Origin: Haplomitrium mnioides
Taxonomy: Eukaryota; Marchantiophyta; Haplomitriopsida; Calobryales
NCBI GenBank assembly: GCA_049999725.1
Contig: JBNGIS010021588.1
Coordinates: 1-20,989 of the forward strand
DNA length: 20,989 nt
Direction: 5' to 3'
In this document: positions 7,361 through 17,700 of the stretch, piece by piece
How positions within the stretch are numbered: position 1 is the first letter of the stretch
Layout of the letters: the number at the start of each line of letters is the position of its first letter
The notes under the pieces: generated by a model
Database searches by the model: none
Seen by the model: the letters and a program-made list of their open reading frames with translations, nothing else
Told to the model about the DNA's origin: nothing
Position numbers and translations under genes: made by a program

Positions 7361-10300
7361 TGTGAGAGTATAGTTCCTGACAGAAGGTTGGAAACAGCTT
7401 GAAGGAGTTCTCTTCTGCGTGGTGGAGTGAGAAGAAAATGGTAAAGCTTCAATTTTGGGCATAACAAGTGTAAAGTTGTAAAGATGAAAGGATTAGAGGA
7501 AATTTTGGATGTAATTGAAAAAGAGAGAAGGCTGATCTACAAGGAAGTGATTTATTAAAAAATAAATAAATAATTTGTTGAGGGCCATTCAGCCCCTACC
7601 TATCTATTTCTATCTATTATATGTGTTGATGGACAGCCTGCCCAGGAGCCAGTGGAATCATGTCGAAGGATGGAAGCCGGTGCCCTGAACTAGGTCCGTC
7701 CATGGGCAGGAATAAGCGGTGGCCATACACCTCTATGGGCTGCCTCTTGAAGGAAGAAGAGTGTCAAATCCTTGTATAGTGCTTCTAAGTTATTGGGAAG
7801 TCCTTATGGGATATTTGGAGGTACTTGAGAAGGCCACTTGTTACGAAGCATTTGAGGGAGCAATGAGTGTTTGGATTAAGATGGTAATCCGAGTTGAGGA
7901 AGAATTTGTAAAGTGTTATATGGAATAGATTGGAAGGAAGTGTGGTATTTCACCACGGATCAAGAAACAAGTGGATAGGAAAAGCGAATGTAATGCTCGC
8001 TCTTTTGAATTGAATTTGGTTGTTATGAGAAACAACATTTTGATGGGACAATTGGTTGTTTGGATCATGGATAAAAATATGTGCAAGACTTCGAAGCTGA
8101 GGAAGAATGCCTTGTGAAAATTTCTAAGTGCAAGTTCCGAGTGAAGATCTCCTACGGAAAAATTAAGTTGTGAGGATCAAGAATTCAAAGGAAATCGGCC
8201 AGATATAGAATTTCCTCTGGGATATGTAGTTTGTGAATTGATCCTCAGTGAAGGAGAGCCCTAAGAAATTTGAGGGTCCTTCTTGTGAATGTCAGTTGTG
8301 ATGAAGGCCAGCAATGAAACGAAATGTGAAGGATGAGGAAGAGATTTGCGGAATCGATCAGCTACAAGAAAAGGGAATCAAACAAACATATGAAAAAATT
8401 GAATGTTGTGGGTCACTCAATTGAGAGGTCCAAGAAAGAAATCCTATGGAGAAAATTCCTATGAAAGCAATTGAGCAAAAGTGGGTATCCTTTGTTGCTG
8501 AACAATTGGCTGTAAATCGATTCCTATGAAAGGTAGAGAAATCAATTATGTGCAAAATTTGAAGAAGAGGTTCTACAGTAGGTCGCCAATTGAGAAGAGA
8601 GAGAAGTTCCTCCGGAATCAGAAGCCGGCTGCGGAAATCTGATGGAATGATGAAGATTCCTGTGAGGAATCAAATTGAAGGCTTGTTGCGAGGTGGAAAT
8701 CAATCGAGCTTCTGCGCGATTTGTTTGAAATCAGGTGGAACTAAATTTTAAAAAGAACAAGAATGATTTGAAGTAAAGAAAGAAGGGTCCATGAGTCTGA
8801 AAGACGGATCGGAACCGTGTCTTCCGATGTGGGGTGCCTTGGTTAATGGGGGATCTGAAGCATATCCGTGTGGAGATCCGTTGTGGAGATTCTTGGGTAA
8901 ATTGGTTCCGAGTGGAGTTACAAGGTGGGGATCCCCAGTTAAAAGGGATTCGTTCCGAGGTGTTAGACGGGCTGGTGATTGACGAAACAACAATTAAGCG
9001 AAGCATTGACTTGTTGGCTTTCTGCGTGATTAAATATTGTTGCAAAAAGGTGAGTGCAAAGTAAAGTGTGGAGGGTGAAATGGCACCTTATCGCGGTTTC
9101 AGTGTGGAAGTCAAACTAAAAGTTCAAAAGTTCGGAAAGTCGAAATAGATACTTAGTGGAATTTGAAAAGCTCAAAATTGAAAAGAAGAGGAAATGAAGA
9201 GTTAGTGAAAGTTCAAAAATTAGCATAAGAACAATTGCTAGTAATTAGTTCTGATGGCGAGCAAAGTTAGTATAGGTTAGTGAGAGCAAGTTGTTTAGCT
9301 TAAGAACAAATTGTGAGTTGTTAGTTCTTATTTGAAGCCTAGTGGGAAAAAGTTAGCATGTAGAGGAGTAAGTTAGTTTGGTTTTGAATTGTTATAACTG
9401 TTAATTGTCAATTGAGTAGGACAGGGGGTACAAGCTTGTTGGCGAGTTCCTGTTCTATTGGGTTGTCTTATTGTATATTGGTGCTTCAAGTAAAATTCAT
9501 GAGATTCTTGTTTGGGAGGTCCCTTGCTCTTGTTGTTAATTGCACATTCAAAAGGAGTAGTATCAAGAAGGAACAAGGATTTGAAGTTAGAGTTGGTTGG
9601 TGAATGTTATGCAGGTTTTCAAATTGAAGAAATCAAATAGATTGCATTAGAGAAGTGCATGTCAAGAGGTACCTGAGTGTTTTCTGTTGGTGGGTCTCGG
9701 TTATGAGTTTCAGATTGTGATATGTGGGAGGTTTAGTGGCAAGTCAAATTTTCTTTGAGTTTTGTATTGTTTTGTATGTGTTAATGTTTTAAGTTTTTAA
9801 GGAGAGAACCTTCTGTGATTTTCCAATTAGTGGATGTTGGTTTGTAGGTTACAGTAGAGCAAGGAAAGATTAGGATTGTGTGTGCCTATGGAATAGGTGG
9901 GCATTTCACAAACAAACAGAGTAGTAGGTGGTTGGAGGAACATCAATTGGATGTCAGATCAGGAGGGTCGTTCCATAGCTGAGTTTGTAGCATCAAGCTC
10001 TGGAATATATTGAGTTGGAGAGGCCTGAATATCCAGTTTGAGGGAAGTAAAGTGGTGTAATGAAGGTAGGCACCGGAGTGTTGGTTTGAGAGTTTCAAGC
10101 AAGTTGGGTAACTGGTTGTTTGGGAACATCTCTGATACAACTCAAGTTTAAAATCAGTCTGTACATCAATTTTCTTGTCCTAGAAATGTTAATCATGCAA
10201 TTTATGTGATTCTTGGACGTTGTTCTATCATGTGAGTAGTTAGAAGAGTTTGAGTATGGTTTTGTGGAGAGAGGGTTGTCAGGCTAGAGAGGAGAGCGGT

Positions 10301-10456
10301 CCATCTCTAAGTTGATAGAGTGCAATTTCAGAACTCTATAAAGAATTTGGAAAGTTGGTAAAAGTGAATTAAGAGCAGATTTCTATATAGATCTTGCGTG
10401 GTTTGATCTCTAGGTTGTTCATTTTGGGGCTGGAGTGCCACTACTGTGCTACAACA
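7361..10456 (+). repeat. Left LTR of nested element
   Basis: This 3.1-kb block recurs at 14717-17861 along its whole length. It starts TGTGAGAG and ends GCTACAACA. In the first 195 or so aligned bases I count 14 differences, 12 of them transitions. A GC-rich block near 7630-7740 is well conserved between the copies. Open frames inside it (for example 7719-7928 and the cluster at 8731-9064) recur in the other LTR only because the LTRs are copies; they lack recognisable domains and I do not treat them as genes. Confidence 0.93.
10337..10342 (+). promoter_or_regulatory. Candidate TATA box in left LTR
   Basis: TATAAA within CTCTATAAAGAA lies about 115 bases before the LTR end, and the motif is identical in the right LTR at 17742-17747. 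If used, it would give a short R-U5 and a U3 of almost 3 kb. A second candidate, CTATATAGA near 10385, is also conserved in both copies, so the start of transcription cannot be fixed by reading. Confidence 0.4.
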
Positions 10457-10466
10457 TGTGATTTCT

Positions 10467-10484
10467 TGGCGTCGTTGCTGGGGA
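10467..10484 (+). promoter_or_regulatory. tRNA-Asp primer binding site
   Basis: TGGCGTCGTTGCTGGGGA matches the complement of the plant tRNA-Asp 3' end (TGGCGCCGTTGCCGGGGA) at 16 of 18 positions, and the next bases ATC also agree. Both mismatches are C-to-T. It begins 10 bases after the LTR end. tRNA-Asp priming is described for Athila-type and Calypso-type plant Ty3/gypsy elements. Confidence 0.85.
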
Positions 10485-10671
10485 TCTAATTTCTAGTATT
10501 TGCTCTCAAAAGTGTGTATAGTATTATCAGTAATGTTGGGAACTTGTTTTACTCGCCACTATTAAATTTTGTTCTTAACATTCTGTTGTGGTAGTTTTTT
10601 TTTTTGGTATTTTGTTTCTTTTCTGTGTAAAGAAATTCAAAGAAGAAGCACTTTCTTTGTGGTGAGTAGCA
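10485..10671 (+). other. Untranslated leader of nested element
   Basis: The stretch between the primer site and the first gag ATG has no open frame. It contains a T-rich run (10597-10607) and would carry the RNA packaging signal in an active element, but no specific structure can be called by eye. Confidence 0.5.
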
Positions 10672-11881
10672 ATGGAGATGTGAATGCGAGAAATTTAAGA
10701 AGAGGATAAAGAGAGACAAAGAAAAGAGAGAGAAGTAAGACTAGAGAGACAAGAGGAGTCTAAATTGAAGTCTAAGGAAGTTATAGCTGTTGGTAGCGGA
10801 AAGGAACCTACAAAGGGGGGAGCTCAACCTTCTAGGCCTCAGTCGCCATTAGCTCAATTTCAGTGGACTGATATTTCTGCTTTTGGAGGCATTATTGGGC
10901 TAACATCATTCCCAAAATTAAATTTACCTTCTTCTACTTCTACTTCTTCCTCTTCGTCTAGGAATTCAGCCACACCTACTAGTATTAAAGGTAGTGGACC
11001 TTCACAACCGAGTGTTGTTTTGAGAACAAGGGTGACACTTGTGACTATGTTTCCTTCAATATCAGCTATGGCACAACAAGCTCTTGTGGGGGTTATCGAA
11101 CGAAGTTGAAATATCAGATCTTCAAAGGGAGATTGAAAGACAATGTGGACACATGGGTGAAGAGATTTGAAGACACCAACAGAGCTAACCAAGAAGATTC
11201 AGATGCAGATCGGCTAAGACTAGTGGATGCTCTATTTTCAAAAAAAGCAAGAGAATGGGCAGATCTGAGGACAACCCTTGTGACAGAGTTCAGAGGGGAA
11301 GCATATTCAACAAGGATTTTGACCAAGCTTACCTCAATCAAGAAAAAGAAGAAGGAGGCAGTTCGGAATTACTCTCAAAGATTCAAGACAATGCAGCAAA
11401 AGCTGAGCATTTTGAACAACCCTATGGTGGACTTGGAATGGTATTTGAAGGGCTTGTCAAAGAAAGAAGGACGCTATATAAGACAATCAAGGGCTACTAC
11501 TTTGGAGGAAGCTATTAGAGCATTGGAGACATATGAAACTATAGAACTGTGGGAGAAGTTGAAAGATTCTCAGTTCAGTAGTAGTGAAGAGGAAAGCAAG
11601 AAAAGAAGGATAAGAAAAAGAAAAGTAAGAAGTCCAAGAAAGTGCAGGAAAGCACTAGTTCAGATTCAGATGAGGAATCGAGTTCATATGGAGAGGAGGA
11701 ATCGTCATCTTCTTCCGACTTAGAGGACGAGAGGAAGAAAGCAAGAGCGAAGAAAGGAGAATATCGATTGGGTAAGAAGGACATGAACGAGTTAACGAAG
11801 AAAATGGAGCAAATGGTCATAAAGCAAGCTGCCAGCTCCAGGAAAAGAAGGTCCACTACTCCTTTCAGAAACAATGTTTGG

Positions 11882-11923
11882 TGTACCCGTTATAAGAGAG
11901 AGGGTCATATGGAACAAGAATGT
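11882..11923 (+). other. Zinc knuckle 1 of gag (second Cys replaced by Tyr)
   Basis: CTRYKREGHMEQEC has the exact CCHC spacing (C-X2-C-X4-H-X4-C), but the second cysteine is tyrosine (TAT). A single G-to-A change from TGT explains it. Without this ligand the knuckle should not hold zinc properly. Confidence 0.75.
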
Positions 11924-12178
11924 AGGTATCTTCCACCTACTGTAATGTATGTACAAGTGCCTTATTGGGTTGAGAAAGAACCTCAGATGATGGATCCTAG
12001 GTTAGTGCATTACCTTGTGTACGTAGTAGCCTAGGGCAGAGGAAGACCAATAGAGAGGGTCCAATATCAACAGATGTTGGGAACGTCATATGTTCCAGCA
12101 ATTCAACCAACTTTGGTGCCAACGCCGACACCAAGAACTCAATTAGTACGAGTGCAGGCAGGTAGGAGATTTACAGCC

Positions 12179-12220
12179 TATTATAACTATTAAGCATCGG
12201 ATCATTACGCTAATGCTTGT
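12179..12220 (+). other. Zinc knuckle 2 of gag (two Cys to Tyr, plus stop)
   Basis: The frame reads YYNY-stop-ASDHYANAC. Histidine and the last cysteine sit at the right spacing for a CCHC knuckle; both first cysteines are tyrosine (TAT) and the following codon is TAA. Two G-to-A changes restore the pattern on paper, so this is best read as a decayed knuckle. Confidence 0.65.
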
Positions 12221-12256
12221 CCTCATGCGAGAAAGCCAGTAGGCTATGTACCTTTG

Positions 12257-12298
12257 TGTGGGAATTGTAAGAAATTTGGACACAGAGAAGCAAAATGT
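12257..12298 (+). other. Zinc knuckle 3 of gag (intact)
   Basis: CGNCKKFGHREAKC has all four ligands in C-X2-C-X4-H-X4-C spacing, the nucleic-acid-binding motif of retroelement nucleocapsid. It lies only 36 bases after knuckle 2. Confidence 0.9.
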
Positions 12299-12900
12299 CT
12301 AGCCCCTCCTATGACAAAGATGATGGAAAAATATGCAGAGCCACCAACACCTAGACCAGAGGTGAGGATGCTAGTGGAGGAACCAGAAGTGGAGATTCCC
12401 TTGTTTAGAGTGAAAACTAGGAGTAAAAGCAAGGAAAAGAAGAAACAAAGCTGGGGTGATGTAGTTAGAGAAAACTCTAAGGCAATAATAAAGGATAGGA
12501 ATGATCTTGAGTACAATAGGAATGATCCTAAGTATTTTCAGGATATTCAAAGGAGGTCTCTAGAGAGTTGCAGAACGAACTCCAAGAGAAGAGGGACCAT
12601 GAAAATAGATTGGAAAAGCAAAGAGAAAGAGAAGAGGAGAGAATGAGGAAAGATCCAAGTAGGAAAGATGGATCTGACTTACCTTTCGAGGGAGTAAAAG
12701 TTGATGAGTTAGATTTGGATTATAATGTGGCTTTGGATGTACAAAGGATGCCAACTAATGTGACAATAGGGCAAATCCTGAGAATGTCTACACCACATAG
12801 GAAAAAGTTAAGGATGCTGACCATCACAAAGAAAAGAAGGTATAAATTACCTAAGATGTCAGTCCCTGTGTCGTTTTTACCAACATAAACTGTTCAAGAG

Positions 12901-13640
12901 GAGGTGCCAAAATATGGAGTTCCAAAAGTGGAGATCCAAATAAGAAGATGTAACGTGACAAATGTACCAATTGATGGCGGATCAGGGAAAAATATTATGG
13001 TGCTCAAAACCATGGAAGCATTGGGATTCAGTCACCTGGACAAAACACCTCAAGTGTTGAGATTGGCAGATCAGAGAAGACTGATTCATGAAGGAGTGTT
13101 GAGAGGAGTTAAGACTGTGATTGGAGGGAGAGAGTTTGTTTTGGATTACACAGTCATCAACCTTGAATCAAAATCAACATACCATGTGTTATTGGGACAG
13201 CCTTGGTTGTGTCAAGCCAAAGTAGTAGAAGATTGGGGAAAAAGAGAGATCCGGTTTGGAATTAAACCCAAGGCAACATTATCCTCGGGAGAACCTCCAT
13301 ATCAAGGAGAAACTCAGAGAGTAGGGGAGTACACCTCAGACCAGTTCATAGAGTATAACGGGTCTATATCAGAGTCTGAAGAGGAAGCTGATCAGAATCC
13401 AAAATTGTGGTTACAAGAGGATGATACGCCAATTGCTCACTTAGCTGAAAAGTATTGTGAGGAACTAGGTGTTTGTAATCCCACTTTTCTTGGTTGGACT
13501 AATGAAGAATTTATTAAATGGAGTTTGTGCAATGATGAAAAAGGAGGCGACTTGGACATGTTCGCAGTATTTGCAAGTGAAGGAGAGAAAGTGCCTGAGC
13601 TGATTATGGAGCAAGTTACGACGCACAATGTGGTAAGAGA
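12901..13640 (+). pseudogene. pro: Aspartic protease of nested element plus linker to missing RT
   Basis: In the same frame as the coiled-coil part of gag, after TAA 12886, comes VPIDGGSGKNIM (Asp codon at 12973), the catalytic site of a retropepsin-like protease in the DGGSG variant seen in many plant Ty3/gypsy elements. About 70 residues later YHVLLGQPWL is the conserved C-terminal hydrophobic-Gly motif. A linker of about 130 residues follows (GWTNEEFIKWSLC, GDLDMFAVF), the segment that normally leads into reverse transcriptase. Instead the reading runs straight into the integrase zinc-binding region near 13620-13650. None of the RT blocks (LDLRSGYHQ, YxDD) or RNase H blocks (TDASD, ALSR) occurs anywhere between 12900 and 14700. 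Confidence 0.85.
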
Positions 13641-14678
13641 GCAGCAATATAGTGTGATACAATTGGAAGACACTATGGCATGCACAATATTGTGGAGAAG
13701 ATTCACAAGGCAGACTATTGGTGGCCTACAATGTACAAGAATGTGAAAAGTTATATTCAGAGTTGTGACCCATGTCAAAGAGTGGGGAAACCTACAGCAA
13801 ACAGCCATTGGCCACTTACACCTATTTTACCTCTGGCACCATTTGAGAAATAGGGTATTGATCTATACTATAAGAATAGATATATATTAGTGTGTACAGA
13901 TTATGCTACCAAATGGGTGGAAGCAAAAGCTACACGTAGAGATGGAGCAGTGGAAGTTGCTAACTTCTTGTTTGAGAACATAATCACGAGGTTTGGTTGT
14001 CCTTTAGAGTTGATCAATGACAGGGGAATTCATTTTCTAAATGAGGTGATTCAGCACCTTACTGATACCTACATGATTAAACACAAGAAGACAACTCCAT
14101 ATAACCCGAAAGCGAATGGACACACTGAAAGAGTTAATAAAGTGTTATGTAAGATATTGACAAAGATTTGTTCAGCCTACTTGTCAGATTGGGACAGGAA
14201 GCTGTACTTAGCTTTGTGGGAATACAGAACACCAGAGAAGGTAACTACATAACAGACGTCGTTCTATTTGGTATATGGTACTCATTCCTTAGTACTAGTG
14301 GAATGGGATGTCCCGTCTATTCGGATTGCTGAAGAAGAACGTATGCCAGATGAGGAAAGTTTATTGAAGAGGATGATGGACTTGGTCAAGCTGGAGGAAG
14401 AAAGAGTTTAGGCTCTGGCTGAAACCAAAAAAGTCCAGAACAAGTGTAAAGAAGGCTGTAATTCCAAGCTCAAAAAGGTGATAATTTCAAAAGGGGATCT
14501 GGTGCTTTTGTATGATAGTCGCTATTTTCAGTTCCGAGAGAAACTTCATGTAAGATGGATGGGACCCTATGTAGTATCAAAAGTTTATAATAATGGATCA
14601 CTAGAGTTAAAGACTTTAATGGGGGAAGTGTTAGAAACAAGAGTTAATGGATCAATGGTGAAGCGGTATTATTTGTGA
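13641..14678 (+). pseudogene. int: Integrase of nested element, broken
   Basis: The zinc-binding domain has histidine at 13671 (RHYGMHNIVEKIH) and CDPC at 13764-13775; the first histidine position is a cysteine (13653). The core has GID (13860), NDRG (Asp at 14019) and HTERVN (Glu at 14127), with 35 residues between the second and third acidic residues: DD35E. Other hallmarks are TDYATKWVEA and RFGCPLELI. Stops lie at TAG 13851 (usually Trp), TAA 14250 and TAG 14409. The GPI block after GID is missing, probably a small deletion. The C-terminal domain reads RWMGPYVVSKV and ends VNGSMVKRYYL at TGA 14676, with no chromodomain. The enzyme would join element DNA to the target; the stops rule out function here. 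Confidence 0.88.
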
Positions 14679-14700
14679 ACGCTTGCGAGGACGCTACGTG

Positions 14701-14716
14701 ATTGAGGAGGGGGCTA
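14701..14716 (+). promoter_or_regulatory. Polypurine tract next to right LTR
   Basis: ATTGAGGAGGGGGCTA directly abuts the TG of the right LTR at 14717. A purine run next to the 3' LTR primes plus-strand DNA synthesis in LTR elements. The last three bases (CTA) are not all purine, as in some plant elements. Confidence 0.8.
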
Positions 14717-17700
14717 TGTGAGAGCATAGTTCCTGATAGAAGGTCAAAAACAGCTTGAAGGAGTTCTCTTCTGCACGGTGGAGTGAGAAGGAAATGGTAA
14801 AGCTTCAGTTTTGGGCATACCAAGTGTAAAGTTGTAAAGATCAAAGGATCAAAGGAAATTTTGGATGTAATTGAAAAAGAGAGAAGGCTGATCTATAAGG
14901 AAGTGATTTATTTTTATTTTTTTAAAAGAAATTTGTTGAGGGCCATTCAGCCCCTACCTATCTATTTCTATCTATTATATGTGTTGATGGACAGCCTGCC
15001 CAGGAGCCAGTGGAGTTGTGTCGAAGGATGGAAGCCGGTGCTCTGAACTAGGTCCGTCCAAGGGCAGGAATAAGCGGTGGCCTTACACCTTTGTGGGCTG
15101 CCTCTCGAAGAAAGAAGAGTATCAAATTCTTATATAGTGCTTCTAAGTTATTGGGAAGTCCTTATGGGATATTTGGAGGTACTTGAGAAGGCCACCTATT
15201 ACGAAGCATTTGGGGGAGCAACAAGTGTTTGGATTAAGGTGGTAATCCGAGTTGAGGAAGAATTTGTAAAGTGTTATGTGGTATAGATTGGAAGGAAGTG
15301 TGGTATTTCACCACAGATCAAGAAACAAGTGGATAGGAAAAGCGAATGTAATGCTCGCTCTTTTGAATTGAATTTGGTTGTTATCAGAAACAACATTTTG
15401 ATGGCACAATAGGTTGTTTGGATCATGGATAAAAATATGTGCAAGACTCCAAAGTTGAGGAAGAATGCCTTGTGGAGATTTCTAAGTGCGAGTACCGAGT
15501 GAAGATCTCCTGCAGAAAAATTAAGTTGTGAGGATCAGGAATTCAAAGGAAATTGGCTAGATGTAGAATTTCCTCTGGGATATGTAGTTTGCAAATTGAT
15601 CCTCAGTGGAGGAGAGCCCTAAGGAATTTGAGGGTCCTCCTTGTGAAAGTCAGTTGTGATGAAGGCCAGCGATGAAACGAAATGTGAAGAATGAGGAAGA
15701 GATTTGCGGAATCGATCAACTACAAGAAAGAGGAATCAAATGAACATCTGAAAAAGTTGAATGTTGCGGGTCACTCAATTGAGAGGTCCAAGAAAAAAAT
15801 CTTGTGGAGAAAATTCCTATGGAAGCAATTGAGTAGAAGTGGGTATCCTTTGTTGCTGAACAATTGGCTGTAAATCGATTCCTATGAAAGGTAGAGAAAT
15901 CAATTATGTGCAAAATTTGAAGAAGAGGTTCTACGGTGGGTTGCCAGTTGAAAAGAGAGAGAAGTCCCTCCAGAATCAGAAGCCGGCTGCGGAAATCTGA
16001 TGGAAAGATGAAGATTCGTGTGAGGAATCAAAGTGAAGGCCTGCTGTGAGGTGGAAATCGATCGAGCTTCTGCGCGATTTGTTTGAAATCAGGTGGAATT
16101 TAAATTTTAAAAGGAACAAGACTGATTTGAAGCGAAGAAAGAATGGTTAGTGAATCCGAAAGATGGATCGGAACCGTGTCTTTCGATGTGGGGTGCCCCG
16201 GTTAAGAGGGATCGGAAACATGTCTATGTGAGGATCCATTGTGGAGATCCCCTAGTAAATTGGTTCCAAGTGGGGTTAGCAAGTGGGGATCCCTGGTTTA
16301 AAGAGATCCATTCCGAGACGTTAGACATGATGGTGATTGACGAAACAACAATTAAGCGAACCACTGATTGATGAAGCAGTGACTTGTCGGCTTTCTGCGC
16401 AATTAACGATTGTTGTGGAAAGGTGAGTGCGAAGTAAAGTGTGGAGGGTGAAACAACACCTTATTGAGGTTTCAGTGTGGAAGTCGAACTGAAAGTTCGA
16501 AAGTTCAGAAAGTCGAAATAGATACTTAGTGGAATTTGAAAAGTTCAAAATCGAAAAGAAGAGGAAATGAAGAGTTAGTGAAAGTTCAAAAATTAGCATA
16601 AGAACAATCGCTAGTAATTAGTTCTTATGGCGAGCAAAGTTAGTATAGGTTAGTGAAAGCGAGTTGTTTAGCTTAAAAACAAATTGTGAGTTGTTAGTTT
16701 TTATTTGAAGCATAGTGGGAAAAAGTTAGCATGTAGAGGAGTAAGTTAGTTTGGTTTTGAATTGTTATGACTGTTAATTGTCAGTTGAGTAGGACAGGGG
16801 GTACAAGCTTATTGGCAAGTTCCTGTTATGTTGGGTTGTCTCATTGTACATTGGTGCTTCAAGTAAAATTCATGAGATTCTTGTCTGGGAGGTCCCCTGC
16901 TCTTGTTGTTAATTGCAGATTCAAAAGGAGTAGTATGAAGAAGGAACAAGGATTTGAAGTTAGAGTTGGTTGGTGAATGTTATGCAGGTTTTCAAATTGA
17001 AGAAATCAAACAGATTGCATTAGAGAAGTGTATGTCAAGAGGTACCTGAGTGTTTTCTGCTGGTGGGTCTCGGTTCTGAGTTCCAGATTGTGATCTGTGA
17101 GAGGTTTAGTGGCAAGTTAATTTTGCTTTGAGTTCTGTTCTGTTCTATTTATTTGTGTGTGTATGTGTGTGTGTGTGTGTGTGTTAATGTTTTAATTTTT
17201 TTAACGAGAGAACCTTCTGTGATTTTCCAATTAGTGGATGTTGGTTAGTGGGTTATAGTAGAGCAAGGAGTGATTAGGATTGTGTGTGCCTATGGAATAG
17301 GTGGGCATTTCACAAACAAACAGAGTAGTAGATGGTTGGAGGAACATCAATTGGATGTGAGATCAGGAGGGTCGTTCTATAGCTGAGTTTGCAATATCAA
17401 GCTCTGGGATATATTGGGTTGGAGTGGCATGAGTATCCAATTTGAGGGAAGTAAGGTGGTGTAATGAAGGTAGACACCAGAGTGTTGGTTTGAGAGTTTC
17501 AAGCAAGTTGGGTAACTAGTTGCTTGGGAACATCTCTGATACAACTCAAGTTTAAAATCAGTCCGTACATCAATTTTCTTGTCCTAGAAATGTTAATCAT
17601 GCAATTTATGTGATTCTTGGCTGTTGTTCTATTATGGGAGTAGTTAGAAGAGTTTGAGTATGGTTTTGTGGAGAGAGGGTTGTCAGGACTAGAGAGGAGT

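Larger units (their letters stand above)
10672..12900 (+). pseudogene. gag: gag of nested element, three zinc knuckles, broken
   Basis: The likely start is ATG 10672, with stops at the fourth and ninth codons. A charged N-terminal stretch and a proline/serine-rich part (10765-11090) lead, across a frameshift near 11100, into the gag core at 11106 (YQIFKGRLKDNVDTWVKRF, KAREWADLRTTLVTEF, YSQRFKTMQQKL, WYLKGLSKKEGRYIRQ). A frameshift near 11595 enters a lysine-rich then serine/acidic linker (11590-11750). Three CCHC knuckle positions follow at 11882, 12179 and 12257; only the third is intact. Stops lie at 12032 and 12191. Another frameshift near 12545 enters a charged, coiled-coil-like region (NELQEKRDHENRLEKQRERE). 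The gag would coat the RNA; here it cannot be made whole. Confidence 0.85.

Noticed and set aside
7719-7928. 69-codon frame shared by both LTRs (also 15077-15286), possible LTR-encoded protein
   Set aside because: It starts with GTG, has no recognised domain, and is shared only because the LTRs are copies of each other. The differences between copies change many residues, with no sign of constraint.
8731-9064. Cluster of overlapping frames on both strands in the LTR
   Set aside because: GC-richer patch with several GGATC words lowers stop frequency by chance; no domain, and the matching region at 16150-16371 keeps only parts of it.
11255-11518. 87-codon frame inside gag
   Set aside because: Alternative frame over the clear gag core (11106-11600); it is a shadow.
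11575-11874. 99-codon minus-strand frame with serine/leucine-rich sequence
   Set aside because: Antisense shadow of the lysine and serine/acidic linker of gag.
13437-13808. 123-codon minus-strand frame
   Set aside because: Antisense to the protease linker and integrase start; no domain of its own.
14679-14716. Envelope-like ORF after integrase, as in some Athila-type elements
   Set aside because: Only 38 bases separate the integrase stop from the right LTR, so there is no room for one.
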